Shown: in pieces, positions 16,061-24,487 of the stretch
How the letters are laid out: every line of letters starts with the position of its first letter
Position numbering within the stretch: the first letter of the stretch is position 1
Origin: Saccharomonospora saliphila YIM 90502
Lineage (GTDB): Bacteria > Actinomycetota > Actinomycetes > Mycobacteriales > Pseudonocardiaceae
DNA length: 59,353 nt
NCBI RefSeq assembly: GCF_000383795.1
Contig: NZ_KB912728.1
Coordinates: 120,326 to 179,678, forward strand
Reading direction: 5' to 3'
Notes under the pieces: model-generated
Database searches by the model: none
Told to the model about the DNA's origin: nothing
Seen by the model: the letters and a program-made list of their open reading frames with translations, nothing else
Position numbers and translations under genes: made by a program

Positions 16061-16744
16061 CGGGGAAGCCGAGCACTGCTTTGCTCGGCCGGATCAGTGC
16101 ACCCGTTGGGACACGGCCAGTTGTCCAGGCGTAGCTGCTATGGGTCACAGTCGGTGCAGGAATCGGCGGCTGAGTGCGGGTGCTGCGGGCACCGCTTGCG
16201 GAGCGGGAATTCCTGGCGTGAGCGGGGTGGAAGATAGCCGGGATGGGCGTGTTGATAGCCGCCGTTGTAGCAACGGATCAGCACGGGCCAGTCTTTGCTG
16301 ACCCAGGTTCGTACCGCTCTCGCCATGGCTACCCCGCACGTGGCGACCGAGGCAGACCGGAACGGAAGTTTGCTTGACCTCGTGACAACGGCTACGACGT
16401 GTTCTGCAGTGGTGTCGATCTGCCGGACGACACCGTGCGAAGCTGGTGTTCGATCGGAGTTCCCGTGCGTGGTAGAGAACACTGACACGCGGACCGGAAG
16501 ACTTACGACACAGAAGTATCTATGTACTCTCTACCCATGATTTCTTACCTTCTTGGAGATCTGCTGTTCCTAGAACCCGAAGTCCCCCCTCGGACACCAG
16601 TTCGTAGTAGATTCCCCACATCAGTCAGTGACCACCCTCTCACGCTGGGTGGATCTGAGGTAGGTCCGGACAATGGGTGGCCGAGCTGTTCGGACCTAGC
16701 TGCAAATCCGACGGCTCAAGGACCACGGGTAGCTCCCCGGGCGT

Positions 16745-17554
16745 TTGACCGACAGCAGGGCAAGTCACAGCCGCCGGATCGTCCGCGCCGGGTTGCCTGC
16801 AGCGAACACGTGGTCCGGTAAGCGGCTGTCGCGGGAGAGTGGCGCGTCGTGCCCGATCAACAGCTTCGTGCCGGGCACGGCGGTGCTGTTGGCCGATGGG
16901 ACGCGAAAACCGATCGAGGAGATTCAGCTCGGCGACTGGGTGTTGGCTACCGACCCGGACACCGGGGAGTCGGCGTCGCGTGAGGTGGTGGGCACGATCA
17001 TCGGTGAGGGCGAGAAGACCCTCGTCGAGATCGACACCGCCGACGACGCCAGTGGCGATGGGACCGGTTCGGTGGTGGCCACCGCCGAACACCCGTTCTG
17101 GACCGGCCCGGTCGATGGCTGGGTCAACGCCGACGACCTGACACCCGGCACCTGGCTACGCACCGGATCCGGGACCTGGGTCCAGGTCACGGCCGTCGAG
17201 GCCCGCAGCGCACAACAACGGGTCCACAACCTCACCATCAACGCCGACCACACCTACCACGTCGGCGAAGTAGGTATACTCACCCACAATTCCGCCTGTG
17301 AGCTCGGTAGGGGGTTCCCCGATCGGAAGTCGCCTAGGGCAAATGGTGAGCCCGCGCCGGATGTGAATCACCCGCATACTCAGCTCGGCCACAAGAAGGG
17401 GCGAAATGGGACGTACCCACAGGCGAGGGAGTTCGATGAGAACGGCAAGCCGGTACGGGACATCGACTTTACTGATCACGGGAGGCCGAAGGGCCATAGT
17501 AACCCGCATCAACACCCATACAACCCAAATCCCACTGGGGGGACCTTGCAATGA
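16745..17554 (+). CDS. orphan Hint-domain polymorphic toxin C-terminus
   Basis: The frame holds the C-terminal end of a polymorphic toxin without its delivery part. From about residue 35 there is a pretoxin Hint (self-splicing protease) domain: its first block CPINSFVPGTAVLLADG carries the catalytic Cys, and its last block VGILTHNS carries the His-Asn cleavage pair. The roughly 90-residue tail after the Asn is the released toxin, with DIDFTDHGRPKGHSNPHQHP near the end, like type 24 polymorphic toxin domains. No Rhs/YD repeats, signal or secretion domain precede it. The first 35 residues are not convincing and the real start is unclear. The next gene is the likely immunity gene. Such orphan cassettes serve as a reservoir for toxin swapping by recombination. 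Confidence 0.75.
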   Translation: MTDSRASHSRRIVRAGLPAANTWSGKRLSRESGASCPINSFVPGTAVLLADGTRKPIEEIQLGDWVLATDPDTGESASREVVGTIIGEGEKTLVEIDTADDASGDGTGSVVATAEHPFWTGPVDGWVNADDLTPGTWLRTGSGTWVQVTAVEARSAQQRVHNLTINADHTYHVGEVGILTHNSACELGRGFPDRKSPRANGEPAPDVNHPHTQLGHKKGRNGTYPQAREFDENGKPVRDIDFTDHGRPKGHSNPHQHPYNPNPTGGTLQ

Positions 17555-17609
17555 GGTGGCGCTGAACCGCTTGAGTATCCATAATGAAGTGTGATGTATA
17601 TGTCAAGAG

Positions 17610-18119
17610 TTGGAGAGGATCAAAATTTGGTTTGTGTCGAGAGGTGTTGGCGGGTACACCAAGCACCGGATCGAATTGATTGACCTCGTCGGTATTCTAC
17701 CGCGAGAACCGCGAGTGTGGCGAATACTGGAGTTTGAGTCGATCGGCAACTCAGATTTCCCTGCAGTGGAGGAAATTGAGTTGTCGAATGGAATCGGTTA
17801 TCGACTTCAAGAGAGTGAGCTGTTCGGATTGGCTGAACATGTAGATCAAACCGTGAACGCTGTCGCAGTGGCGGCGAGGTGTGACTTCGACTTCGCACGC
17901 ATGCACGCACACCAGGAGCAAACTCTTGCGAATAGCATATTCAGATATCTTAAAATGGTCGCTAATCGGGGTAAAGAGGGAGAAACTCATCTAGATCTCG
18001 AAAAGTGTGAGCTTGCTCGCCTTATAATCGATATTCATGACAGTACCTCCGTAACATTAGGGGTTAGCGCGGAAATGCAGGGATGGGCGGATACTCTGTG
18101 TGCCTTTGCGGAACTCTGA
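17610..18119 (+). CDS. putative immunity protein for the Hint toxin
   Basis: A 169-residue soluble, acidic protein encoded 55 bases after the toxin gene, in DNA clearly richer in A/T than its surroundings, as is usual for toxin-immunity cassettes. The only in-frame start is TTG 17610 (an in-frame TGA lies at 17592), or GTG 17634 with a GGAGAGG box further upstream. The N-terminus looks like a beta strand (RIKIWFVSRGVGG) and the rest is mainly helical. I do not recognise the immunity family. Assignment rests on position, size and base composition. Confidence 0.55.
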   Translation: MERIKIWFVSRGVGGYTKHRIELIDLVGILPREPRVWRILEFESIGNSDFPAVEEIELSNGIGYRLQESELFGLAEHVDQTVNAVAVAARCDFDFARMHAHQEQTLANSIFRYLKMVANRGKEGETHLDLEKCELARLIIDIHDSTSVTLGVSAEMQGWADTLCAFAEL

Positions 18120-18124
18120 GAGGC

Positions 18125-18792
18125 TGTTCCTGAGCTTAGGTGAGGAGTTTGCTGGTGGTGGATATGGCCCAGCGGACGATGGCTTCGTGGTGTTCGGGGA
18201 GTCGTTCGCAGTCGCGTACGCTGCGGCAGTGTTGGTTGATCCAGGCCAGGCTGGGTTCCACGACCCATCGCCGGTGTAGTACCACGACCCCGACTTGTCC
18301 TGCGAGTTTGGCGACGATGTCCAGGGTGATCCCGAACAACGAGCGGGCCCGGTCGATGAGGGTGCCGGTGTAGCCGGAGTCGGCCCACAGGTGCGGCACG
18401 CTGGGGCAGTGGTGTTTCAGGCGAGCGAGGAGGTCCCGGGCGGCGGTCCGGTCTTGGGTGTCGGCGCCGGTGACCAGTACGCAGATCAGCAGGCCGACGG
18501 TGTCGACGGCGATATGATGTTTGCGGCCGTTGATCTTCTTGCTGGCGTCGAACCCCCGGGTGCCCGCGCCGACGGTCTCGGCGGCTCTGCCCGAGGCCGA
18601 GTCGATGATCCCCGCGCTCGGCGGGGCGTGACGCCCTTCGGCCAGCCGCGCGCGGTCGCGCAAAGCGTCGAGCACGGATGAGCTGTCGTTGCGGTTGGTG
18701 CCGGATGAGTTGTTCCCCACGACCTCCAGCAGATCCTCAACGCCCTCCGGTCGCGAGCAGGAGCGCATAATTTGAGCCAACTCGGGTGACAA
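18125..18792 (-). pseudogene. IS5-family transposase, C-terminal part
   Basis: On the minus strand the frame contains the catalytic half of an IS5-type transposase: VLDALRDRAR, then GFDASKKINGRKHHIAVDTVGLL (first-Asp region), LWADSGYTGTLIDRARS (second-Asp region) and a C-terminal VEPSLAWINQHCRSVRDCERLPEHHEA. The first 40 residues before VLDALRDRAR do not belong to the family. The missing N-terminal half of the same kind of transposase lies 1 kb away on the opposite strand (19725-19918), and the two share about 30 identical bases at the break. Confidence 0.75.
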
Positions 18793-19340
18793 CGCGATCG
18801 GTTACCGGCATCGTGATTATGTCCGTTCTTCCCGTCGACAACCGAGGGCAGGAACGGTGCGACCGTAGGTCGGAGAGGACGGGGACGGGCTGAAGCAGCA
18901 GGCTCCTACAAAGTCAATCTCCCGATCGACCGTGCCACAAGTTCTCCCGAGCCGGCCGACGGATCACTTCCAGGACACAAGGGGCCAGCCTGTATCAGGG
19001 TCAGACCGGGGCGGGAGAACAACCACAGTAGACATCCCTGCCTGTACCTTGTCACCCGCAGCCTCGACCCCACCGGGGCAGGCCCCGCCCGATGAACGAT
19101 GCCCCTGGAAACCCGTGCTGAACGCCTTTGCCATCACCTTCGGTGACCGCTGTCCGGGCGCCGAAACTTACTGATCAACAACGCCGGTCGTCACCCTGCT
19201 GTCGTAGTGACGCCTGGCAGTGACCTGAACTAAGCATCGTAGCCGTCCGAGGTTTTGAGGAAACTTATAAGGATTTGGCAGTTTTGGCCGCATGGCCATG
19301 TACCTGAAAGGTGCTAGCGTGCTTTTAAGGAACATATTGG
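18793..19340. other. intergenic remnant region
   Basis: No intact gene is visible. A plus-strand frame at 18932-19174 ends in WKPVLNAFAITFGDRCPGAE, which resembles the end of a transposase or related conserved protein, but I cannot name it securely. The upstream part looks random. The last 20 bases before 19341 contain AGGAACAT, a possible ribosome binding site for the NRPS fragment. Confidence 0.25.
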
Positions 19341-19740
19341 ATGAGTGACGGTCGCGCACCGGTTGATGAGGAAGTTCCGCAGCTCTATTTGTTCCCGGCA
19401 TCGCGAGCCCAATATCAACTGTACTTCGTGCAACACCTGCTCGGTGACGCACCGACTTACCACATCAGTCTCCGCTGCGAACTGCACGGCAGAATCGATG
19501 AGCAGGCGATGCGGTGCGCGCTGACGTTGATCGTGCGTAGGCACGAGGCACTACGCACGCACTTCGTACTCTCCGAAGGAGAATCGCTCCAGGCAGTCGA
19601 CCCGGACGGCACACTGGAGTACCTGGCACGGGATGACTCGGAAGCAGCTTGGCTGGACGAGGAGGCCCGTAAGCCCTTTGACCTGGAGACAGGACCACTG
19701 TTCGGGTCAGACTGGCAGCGGCACGAACCAGGCCGGGCCA
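19341..19740 (+). pseudogene. NRPS condensation-domain N-terminus, truncated
   Basis: From ATG 19341 about 115 residues match the start of a nonribosomal peptide synthetase condensation domain: core C1 SRAQYQLYFVQHLLGD followed by PTYHI, core C2 RHEALRTHF, and FDLETGPLF. The family then continues to the active-site HHxxxDG motif, which is absent. Homology stops near 19,705 where the sequence runs into an inverted transposase fragment. Only the first quarter of one domain remains, so the enzyme is lost. It marks a former NRPS cluster whose bulk has been deleted or moved. Confidence 0.8.
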
Positions 19741-19918
19741 CTCAAGCAATGTCGCCGTGAGTTCGTCGACGCGATCCTGTATGTGGTCGATAGCGGGATC
19801 AAGTGGCGAGCCTTACCGGCGGACTTTCCACCGTGGTCCACTGTGTATAAGCACTTCGCCGCCTGGGAACGGCAGGGAGCGACTCAAGACGTGCTCGACG
19901 CTTTGCGCGACCGCGCGC
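19725..19918 (+). pseudogene. IS5-family transposase, N-terminal part
   Basis: The frame reads LKQCRREFVDAILYVVDSG, IKWRALPADFPPWSTVYKHF and WERQGATQDVLDALRDRAR, the typical N-terminal domain of a small IS5-type transposase. Homology ends right after VLDALRDRAR, where the complementary half at 18125-18792 on the other strand begins. From 19919 to 20114 nothing recognisable is present. The arrangement suggests an inversion or unequal recombination between two copies of the IS. Confidence 0.7.
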
Positions 19919-20156
19919 GGCCGAGATCGCCACACCGGAGTTGGCTAGCACCGGACGACGCCCGGAACCCGGATATGACGAGCCCGCCACGGACCTGCGC
20001 ACACTGCCGCTGTAAGCCGGACGGGCTCGCCTGCGCCGCCTCGCATGGCGTCACAGCACGAAAAAGACCCGTGAAAATCGCACCGGCGCAATGCGCTCGC
20101 GGTTCCTCGCCAACTAGGAGCTGTTTAGGAAGGCGGGGCCGCTGTTGGTGTGGAGA

Positions 20157-20209
20157 GAGGTCTCCGGTAGAGGGATCAACGACCAAGAAGATCAACTACC
20201 GGAGACCTC
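20157..20209. promoter_or_regulatory. 14-bp inverted repeat before transposase start
   Basis: GAGGTCTCCGGTAG at 20157-20170 is repeated in perfect inverted form at 20196-20209, one base before the ATG at 20211. In a transcript the stem would cover the region where the ribosome binds. Copy 1 of the IS has the same arrangement (9659-9672 and 9701-9715) with mismatches in the right arm. In other IS elements such stems silence translation from read-through transcripts. Confidence 0.6.
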
Positions 20210-20210
20210 G

Positions 20211-21119
20211 ATGGGCAGCGTATCGGTCGGTGGACGGAAGGACTTGACGGACCGGCAGTGGCGGGCGTTGCAGCGTGTGTTGCCGCTGCAGGCAGGTACG
20301 GGGCGTCCACCCAAGTGGACACGCCGTCAGTTGCTCAACGGGATCCGCTGGCGTGTGCGGGTCGGGGCCCCGTGGCGGGACGTGCCGGAACGCTATGGGC
20401 ACTGGCAGTCGATCTATCAGCTGTTTCGCCGCTGGCAACGCGACGGCGTGTGGCCCTGGATCCTCACCATCCTGCAGGCGTGGGCCGACCAGGCGGGGCT
20501 GATCACCTGGCGGGTGTCGGTGGACTCCACGATCAACCGAGCCCACCAGCATGCCGCCGGCGCCCGACACCGGCCGCAGGAACAGACCGAACCACCCGGC
20601 GACGAACCGGACGACCATGCGCTGGGCCGGTCCCGGGGCGGACTGTCCACGAAAATCCACCTGACCTGCGAAGGCGGCCGGAAACCACTGTCGCTGCTGC
20701 TCACCGCCGGTCAACGCGGCGACAGCCCACAGATGGTTCACGCGCTGGACGCGATCCGGGTACCGCGCCTCGGCCGTGGTCGCCCCCGCGAGCGTCCGGA
20801 TCACGTGCTCGCCGACAAGGCCTACTCCTCCCGCGCGAACCGGCGCTACCTGCGGCAACGCGGTATCCCGGCCACGATCCCGGTCCCGAGAGACCAAGCC
20901 GCCCACCGCCGCGCCCGCGGATCAGCCGGTGGCCGCCCACCCGTGTTCGACCCCACGACCTACCGGCAGCGCCACGCCGTGGAATGCGGCATCAACCAGC
21001 TCAAACACCACCGCGCCGTCGCCAGCCGCTACGACAAGCTCGCCGTCCGATACGAAGCCACACTCCACATCGCCGCCATCGACACCTGGCTACGAACCCT
21101 CACCAAGACCACTTTCTAA
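20211..21119 (+). CDS. IS5-family transposase, intact
   Basis: A 302-residue DDE transposase. The N-terminal helical part ([15 protein letters not shown] ... [21 protein letters not shown]) resembles the DUF4096-type DNA-binding domain. The catalytic part follows with [16 protein letters not shown] (first Asp), [16 protein letters not shown] (second Asp) and a Glu in [16 protein letters not shown]. The ATG at 20211 directly follows the inverted repeat. An upstream in-frame start at 20145 would lie inside the repeat and is less likely. This is the only transposase in the window that appears functional and could mobilise copy 1 in trans. Confidence 0.9.
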   Translation: MGSVSVGGRKDLTDRQWRALQRVLPLQAGTGRPPKWTRRQLLNGIRWRVRVGAPWRDVPERYGHWQSIYQLFRRWQRDGVWPWILTILQAWADQAGLITWRVSVDSTINRAHQHAAGARHRPQEQTEPPGDEPDDHALGRSRGGLSTKIHLTCEGGRKPLSLLLTAGQRGDSPQMVHALDAIRVPRLGRGRPRERPDHVLADKAYSSRANRRYLRQRGIPATIPVPRDQAAHRRARGSAGGRPPVFDPTTYRQRHAVECGINQLKHHRAVASRYDKLAVRYEATLHIAAIDTWLRTLTKTTF

Positions 21120-21136
21120 ACAGCTCCTAGGTGCGC

Positions 21137-22651
21137 TCACCCGGCGCGGTCTCGGTTGCCCCATTCGATGCTGAGCCGCACCGCGTGCTGCCAGTTCGCG
21201 TACTCGGACTCGCGTCGCGACGCCGCCATCTGCGGCAGCCACTGGGCGGCCCGGTGCCAGTTGCGCCGCAACCCCTGCAGGTCGGGCCACAGGCCGACGG
21301 TGAGGCCGGCCGCGTATGCCACGCCTACCGACACGGTTTCGGCGAGCACGGGCCGCATCACCGGCACGCCCAGTACGTCGGCGATGAGCTGCATGAGGAG
21401 GTGATCGGCGGTCATGCCGCCGTCCACCTTGAGCGCCTTGGCGGTCAGCTCGGCGTCGGCGTTCATCGCGTCGACGACCTCGCGGGTCTGCCACGCCGTT
21501 GCCTCCAGCACGGCCCTCGCGAGGTGCCCTTTGCCCACATAGGAGGTCAGCCCGACCACGATGCCCCGCGCCTCGCTGCGCCAGTGCGGGGCGAACAGGC
21601 CCGCGAACGCGGGCACGATGTAGCACCCGCCGTTGTCGTCGACGGTGCGGGCGAGGGTCTCGATCTCCGGCGCCGTCCGGATCAGCCCGAGCGCGTCCCG
21701 GAACCACTGCACCAGCGACCCGGTGACCGCGATGGACCCCTCGAGCGCGTAGTGCGCGGGTTCGGAGCCGAACTGGAAGGCCACGGTGGTGAGCAGCCCG
21801 TGCGCCGAGGTCACCGGTTCGGTCCCGGTGTTCATGAGCAGGAAGCCGCCGGTGCCGTAGGTGCACTTCGCTTCGCCGCGATCGAAGCAGGTCTGGCCGA
21901 ACAGCGCCGCCTGCTGGTCGCCGAGCGCGGCGGCGATCCGCACTCCCGGCACGACCCTGCGGGTGGTGCCGTGGATCGCGGCCGAGGGCCGGATCTCGGG
22001 TAGCATGGCCCGCGGTATTTCGAAGAACGTCAGCAACTCGTCGTCCCAGTCCAGTGTGGACAGGTCCATGAGGAGAGTCCTGCTGGCGTTGGTGACGTCG
22101 GTGATGTGGGTGCCGCCGTCGGTGCCGCCGGTGAGGTTCCAGATCAGCCAGCTCTCCATCGTGCCGAACAGGACGTCGCCGCGTTCGGCCCGCTCGCGCA
22201 GCCCCGGCATGTGATCCAGCAGCCAGCGGATGCGCGGGGCCGAGAAGTAGGTCGCCAGCGGCAGGCCGCTCTTGCTCCGCACCTGGTCGGCATCGGGGCG
22301 CCGTCCCAGTTCCCGTACGAGGTCGTCGGTCCTGGTGTCCTGCCACACCAGCGCGTGACCGACGGGAGCGCCGGTGTGGCGGTCCCACACCACCGTGGTC
22401 TCCCGCTGGTTCGCGATGCCGAGCCCGGCGACCTGCTCGGCGGTGACGCCGGCCTCGCGCAGTGCCTGCGGCACGATGCGATCCACGTTGCGCCAGATCT
22501 CGGTGGGATCGTGCTCCACCCAGCCCGGCTTCGGGTAGTACTGGCGGTGCTCACGCTGCACCACGGCCACCAGCCTGGCCCGCTGGTCGAACACCAGGCA
22601 CCGGGTGGACGTGGTGCCCTGGTCGATCGCCATCACGTACTGGGCGGGCAT
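21137..22651 (-). CDS. glpK: glycerol kinase, paralogue 1
   Basis: A 504-residue FGGY-family kinase that phosphorylates glycerol to sn-glycerol 3-phosphate. It shows the N-terminal [15 protein letters not shown] phosphate loop, [19 protein letters not shown], the substrate-side [10 protein letters not shown], the [18 protein letters not shown] segment and the ATP-site [17 protein letters not shown] 22651 is chosen because AGGAG lies 5 bases before it; GTG 22657 is in frame but too close to that box. The AGGAG overlaps the stop region of the iclR-like gene, so the two are cotranscribed. A second full-length glycerol kinase is encoded at 24488-26005. Two kinases in one locus suggests a different substrate or regulation for one of them. 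Confidence 0.93.
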   Translation of the reverse strand: MPAQYVMAIDQGTTSTRCLVFDQRARLVAVVQREHRQYYPKPGWVEHDPTEIWRNVDRIVPQALREAGVTAEQVAGLGIANQRETTVVWDRHTGAPVGHALVWQDTRTDDLVRELGRRPDADQVRSKSGLPLATYFSAPRIRWLLDHMPGLRERAERGDVLFGTMESWLIWNLTGGTDGGTHITDVTNASRTLLMDLSTLDWDDELLTFFEIPRAMLPEIRPSAAIHGTTRRVVPGVRIAAALGDQQAALFGQTCFDRGEAKCTYGTGGFLLMNTGTEPVTSAHGLLTTVAFQFGSEPAHYALEGSIAVTGSLVQWFRDALGLIRTAPEIETLARTVDDNGGCYIVPAFAGLFAPHWRSEARGIVVGLTSYVGKGHLARAVLEATAWQTREVVDAMNADAELTAKALKVDGGMTADHLLMQLIADVLGVPVMRPVLAETVSVGVAYAAGLTVGLWPDLQGLRRNWHRAAQWLPQMAASRRESEYANWQHAVRLSIEWGNRDRAG

Positions 22652-22659
22652 CGGCACTC

Positions 22660-23427
22660 CTAGCGGTCGGTCTCGAGGTCGCGGCTCACGGCGAGCGCCG
22701 CCTCCCGCACGGTGCGAACCAGACCATCCCTGGGACGTCCCCGGGTGTCGCAGATCCGGTCGACGGCCCCCGCGATGCTGATCGCGCCGACCACGAGCCC
22801 GCCGAACGACCGGACCGGCGCGGCGAGCCCGGCCTCACCCGGCACGAACTCCTCCACCTCGGCGGCCCAACCCGCCTGCCGGACCCCGGCCAGTTCGGGC
22901 GCCAGCGCGTGCGCGGTGGTGAGCGTCCGCCGGGTGTAGGCCTCGGGCGTGCCGGCCAGCACGACGGAGGCGAGGTCCGCGTCGAAGGCGAGCAGCACCT
23001 TGCCCAGCGCCGTGGCGTGCATCGGCTGGTGCGCACCCACGTCGAGCGACTGCTGGGTGTCGTCGGGGCGGAACACATGGTGCACCACCAGCACGGTGGC
23101 ATTCTCGTCGGGAACGCCGAGGCGGACAGCCTCACCACTGAAGGCGGCCAGCGCGTCGGCCCAGTTGCTGGACCGCGAGCGCAGCTCGTTCGCGTCGAGG
23201 TAACCGGGGCCGAGGCCGCGCATGGCTTCCCCAAGCTGGTACTTGCCGGTGCCGGGGTCCTGCTCCACGAAACCTACGCCCTGCAGCGTGCGCAGGAGCC
23301 CGTGGGTCGTGGCCTTCGCCAGCCCGAGACCGGTCGCGATGTCGGCGAGCGCGATCCGGGCGGAGCCGCGCGCCAGCAACCGCAGGATCGCGGCGGCGCG
23401 CTCGATCGACTGGATGGGCCCGGGCAT
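22660..23427 (-). CDS. IclR-family regulator of the glycerol genes
   Basis: A 255-residue IclR-type regulator like GylR of Streptomyces. The N-terminal winged helix reads [28 protein letters not shown] followed by [17 protein letters not shown]. The C-terminal effector domain includes [27 protein letters not shown] and VVGAISIAG. The start is ATG 23425-23427. It is divergent from glpF-glpK-glpD with about 220 bases between, where two matching palindromes lie. Control of both directions is the likely role, with glycerol or glycerol 3-phosphate as effector by analogy to GylR. Confidence 0.9.
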   Translation of the reverse strand: MPGPIQSIERAAAILRLLARGSARIALADIATGLGLAKATTHGLLRTLQGVGFVEQDPGTGKYQLGEAMRGLGPGYLDANELRSRSSNWADALAAFSGEAVRLGVPDENATVLVVHHVFRPDDTQQSLDVGAHQPMHATALGKVLLAFDADLASVVLAGTPEAYTRRTLTTAHALAPELAGVRQAGWAAEVEEFVPGEAGLAAPVRSFGGLVVGAISIAGAVDRICDTRGRPRDGLVRTVREAALAVSRDLETDR

Positions 23428-23471
23428 GGGGGGAACCTTAGATGGTCGGCACCGTCCCTGGAACTCGGGTA

Positions 23472-23486
23472 TTCGACATGGTCGAA
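23472..23486. promoter_or_regulatory. palindromic operator candidate 1 for IclR-type regulator
   Basis: TTCGACATGGTCGAA is an almost perfect inverted repeat with arms TTCGAC/GTCGAA around ATG. It lies in the divergent intergenic region 45 bases from the regulator start and shares the TTCG-N7-CGAA frame with the second site. Confidence 0.6.
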
Positions 23487-23548
23487 CGGTCCGAACCGTG
23501 CTTACCTGCGCACCTCGCCGCGCGGAGCGCCACTCTGGCGGCATGCCG

Positions 23549-23563
23549 TTCGACCATGCCGAA
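23549..23563. promoter_or_regulatory. palindromic operator candidate 2 for IclR-type regulator
   Basis: TTCGACCATGCCGAA has the same TTCG-N7-CGAA layout as the site at 23472-23486, 77 bases away centre to centre (about seven helical turns). It lies 88 bases upstream of the glpF start. Two sites on the same helix face would let an IclR tetramer bridge both promoters. Confidence 0.6.
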
Positions 23564-23650
23564 TGGTCGGCGTTGTCGGCACCGGATGCCGTTCCTATCG
23601 TCACCGCCGTTCCGCGACGGCGCGGGACGACGGTTTTTCCGGAGGTAGCA

Positions 23651-24469
23651 ATGGAGCGTCTCAAGGCACGCGGGCTCGCCGGTGAACTCGCGGCCGAGTT
23701 CGCCGGAACCATGATCCTGATCCTGTTCGGGGTCGGAGTCGTGGCGCAAGTGGCCGCGGCGGGCATCGGTGACCACGACAGTATCGCCTGGTCCTGGGGG
23801 CTGGGCGTGGTGCTCGGCGTGCTCGTGTCCGCGAGGATCAGCGGCGGCCACATCAACCCCGCCGTCACCGTGGCGCTGGCCGTGTTCCGCGAGTTCCCCT
23901 GGCGCAAGGTCGCGCCCTACGCGCTCGCGCAGACCGCGGGCGCGTTCGTGGGCGCGCTGCTGGTGCGGTGGAATTACTCGGAGGTCCTCGCCGCGGCCGA
24001 CCCCGGGCACACGATCAAGACGCAGGGCGTGTTCTCCACGTTGCCGGGCAACGGCGAGCTGCCGGTGGGCGACCTCGGCGCCCTGCGCGACCAGATCATC
24101 GGCACCGCGATCCTGCTGTTCGTCGTGTGCGCCATCACCCATGCGCGCAACGTGACCCCGCCGCCGTGGATGGCACCGCTGCTCGTGGGCGGTTGCGTCG
24201 TCGGCATCGGCATGGCCTGGGGCACCAACGCCGGGTACGCGATCAACCCCGCCCGCGACTTCGGCCCCCGCCTCGCCTCGTTCCTCACCGGCTACGACAC
24301 CGCGTGGCTGGACCAGTACGGCCAACTGTACTTCTGGGTGCCCATCGTCGGCCCGCTCATCGGTGGCGTGCTCGGCGCCGGGCTCTACCGGCTGCTCGTC
24401 GGCCGGTTCCTCCCCCCTGCCGAACCCGAGCCAGGCTACGTTCCCGACGCCGTCGCGGCCAGGGTCTGA
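23651..24469 (+). CDS. glpF: glycerol uptake facilitator (aquaglyceroporin)
   Basis: A 272-residue MIP-family channel for passive glycerol entry through the cytoplasmic membrane. Both pore NPA motifs are present: HINPAVT near residue 67 and INPARD near 200. The Asp after NPAR is the hallmark of glycerol-conducting rather than water-only channels. About six membrane helices are visible. The start ATG 23651 follows GGAGG by 5 bases. It is the first gene of the glpF-glpK-glpD operon; the gap to glpK is 18 bases. Confidence 0.93.
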   Translation: MERLKARGLAGELAAEFAGTMILILFGVGVVAQVAAAGIGDHDSIAWSWGLGVVLGVLVSARISGGHINPAVTVALAVFREFPWRKVAPYALAQTAGAFVGALLVRWNYSEVLAAADPGHTIKTQGVFSTLPGNGELPVGDLGALRDQIIGTAILLFVVCAITHARNVTPPPWMAPLLVGGCVVGIGMAWGTNAGYAINPARDFGPRLASFLTGYDTAWLDQYGQLYFWVPIVGPLIGGVLGAGLYRLLVGRFLPPAEPEPGYVPDAVAARV

Positions 24470-24487
24470 CGAGGAAGGGTGACGACA

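Larger units (their letters stand above)
20117..21127 (+). mobile_element. IS5-family (IS427-like) element, copy 2, intact
   Basis: This 1,011-bp element has terminal repeats GGAGCTGTTTAGGAA at 20117-20131 and TTTCTAAACAGCTCC at 21113-21127, which match except for one base. TA flanks both ends (20115-20116, 21128-21129). It carries one uninterrupted transposase gene. Its right end lies 9 bp from the glpK stop codon, exactly at the border between the remnant-rich island and conserved metabolic genes. Confidence 0.92.

Noticed and set aside
16522-16821. 99-codon frame before the Hint toxin as a possible N-terminal delivery domain
   Set aside because: It is in another frame, has no repeat or signal-peptide character and matches nothing. 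The toxin is better seen as lacking its N-terminus.
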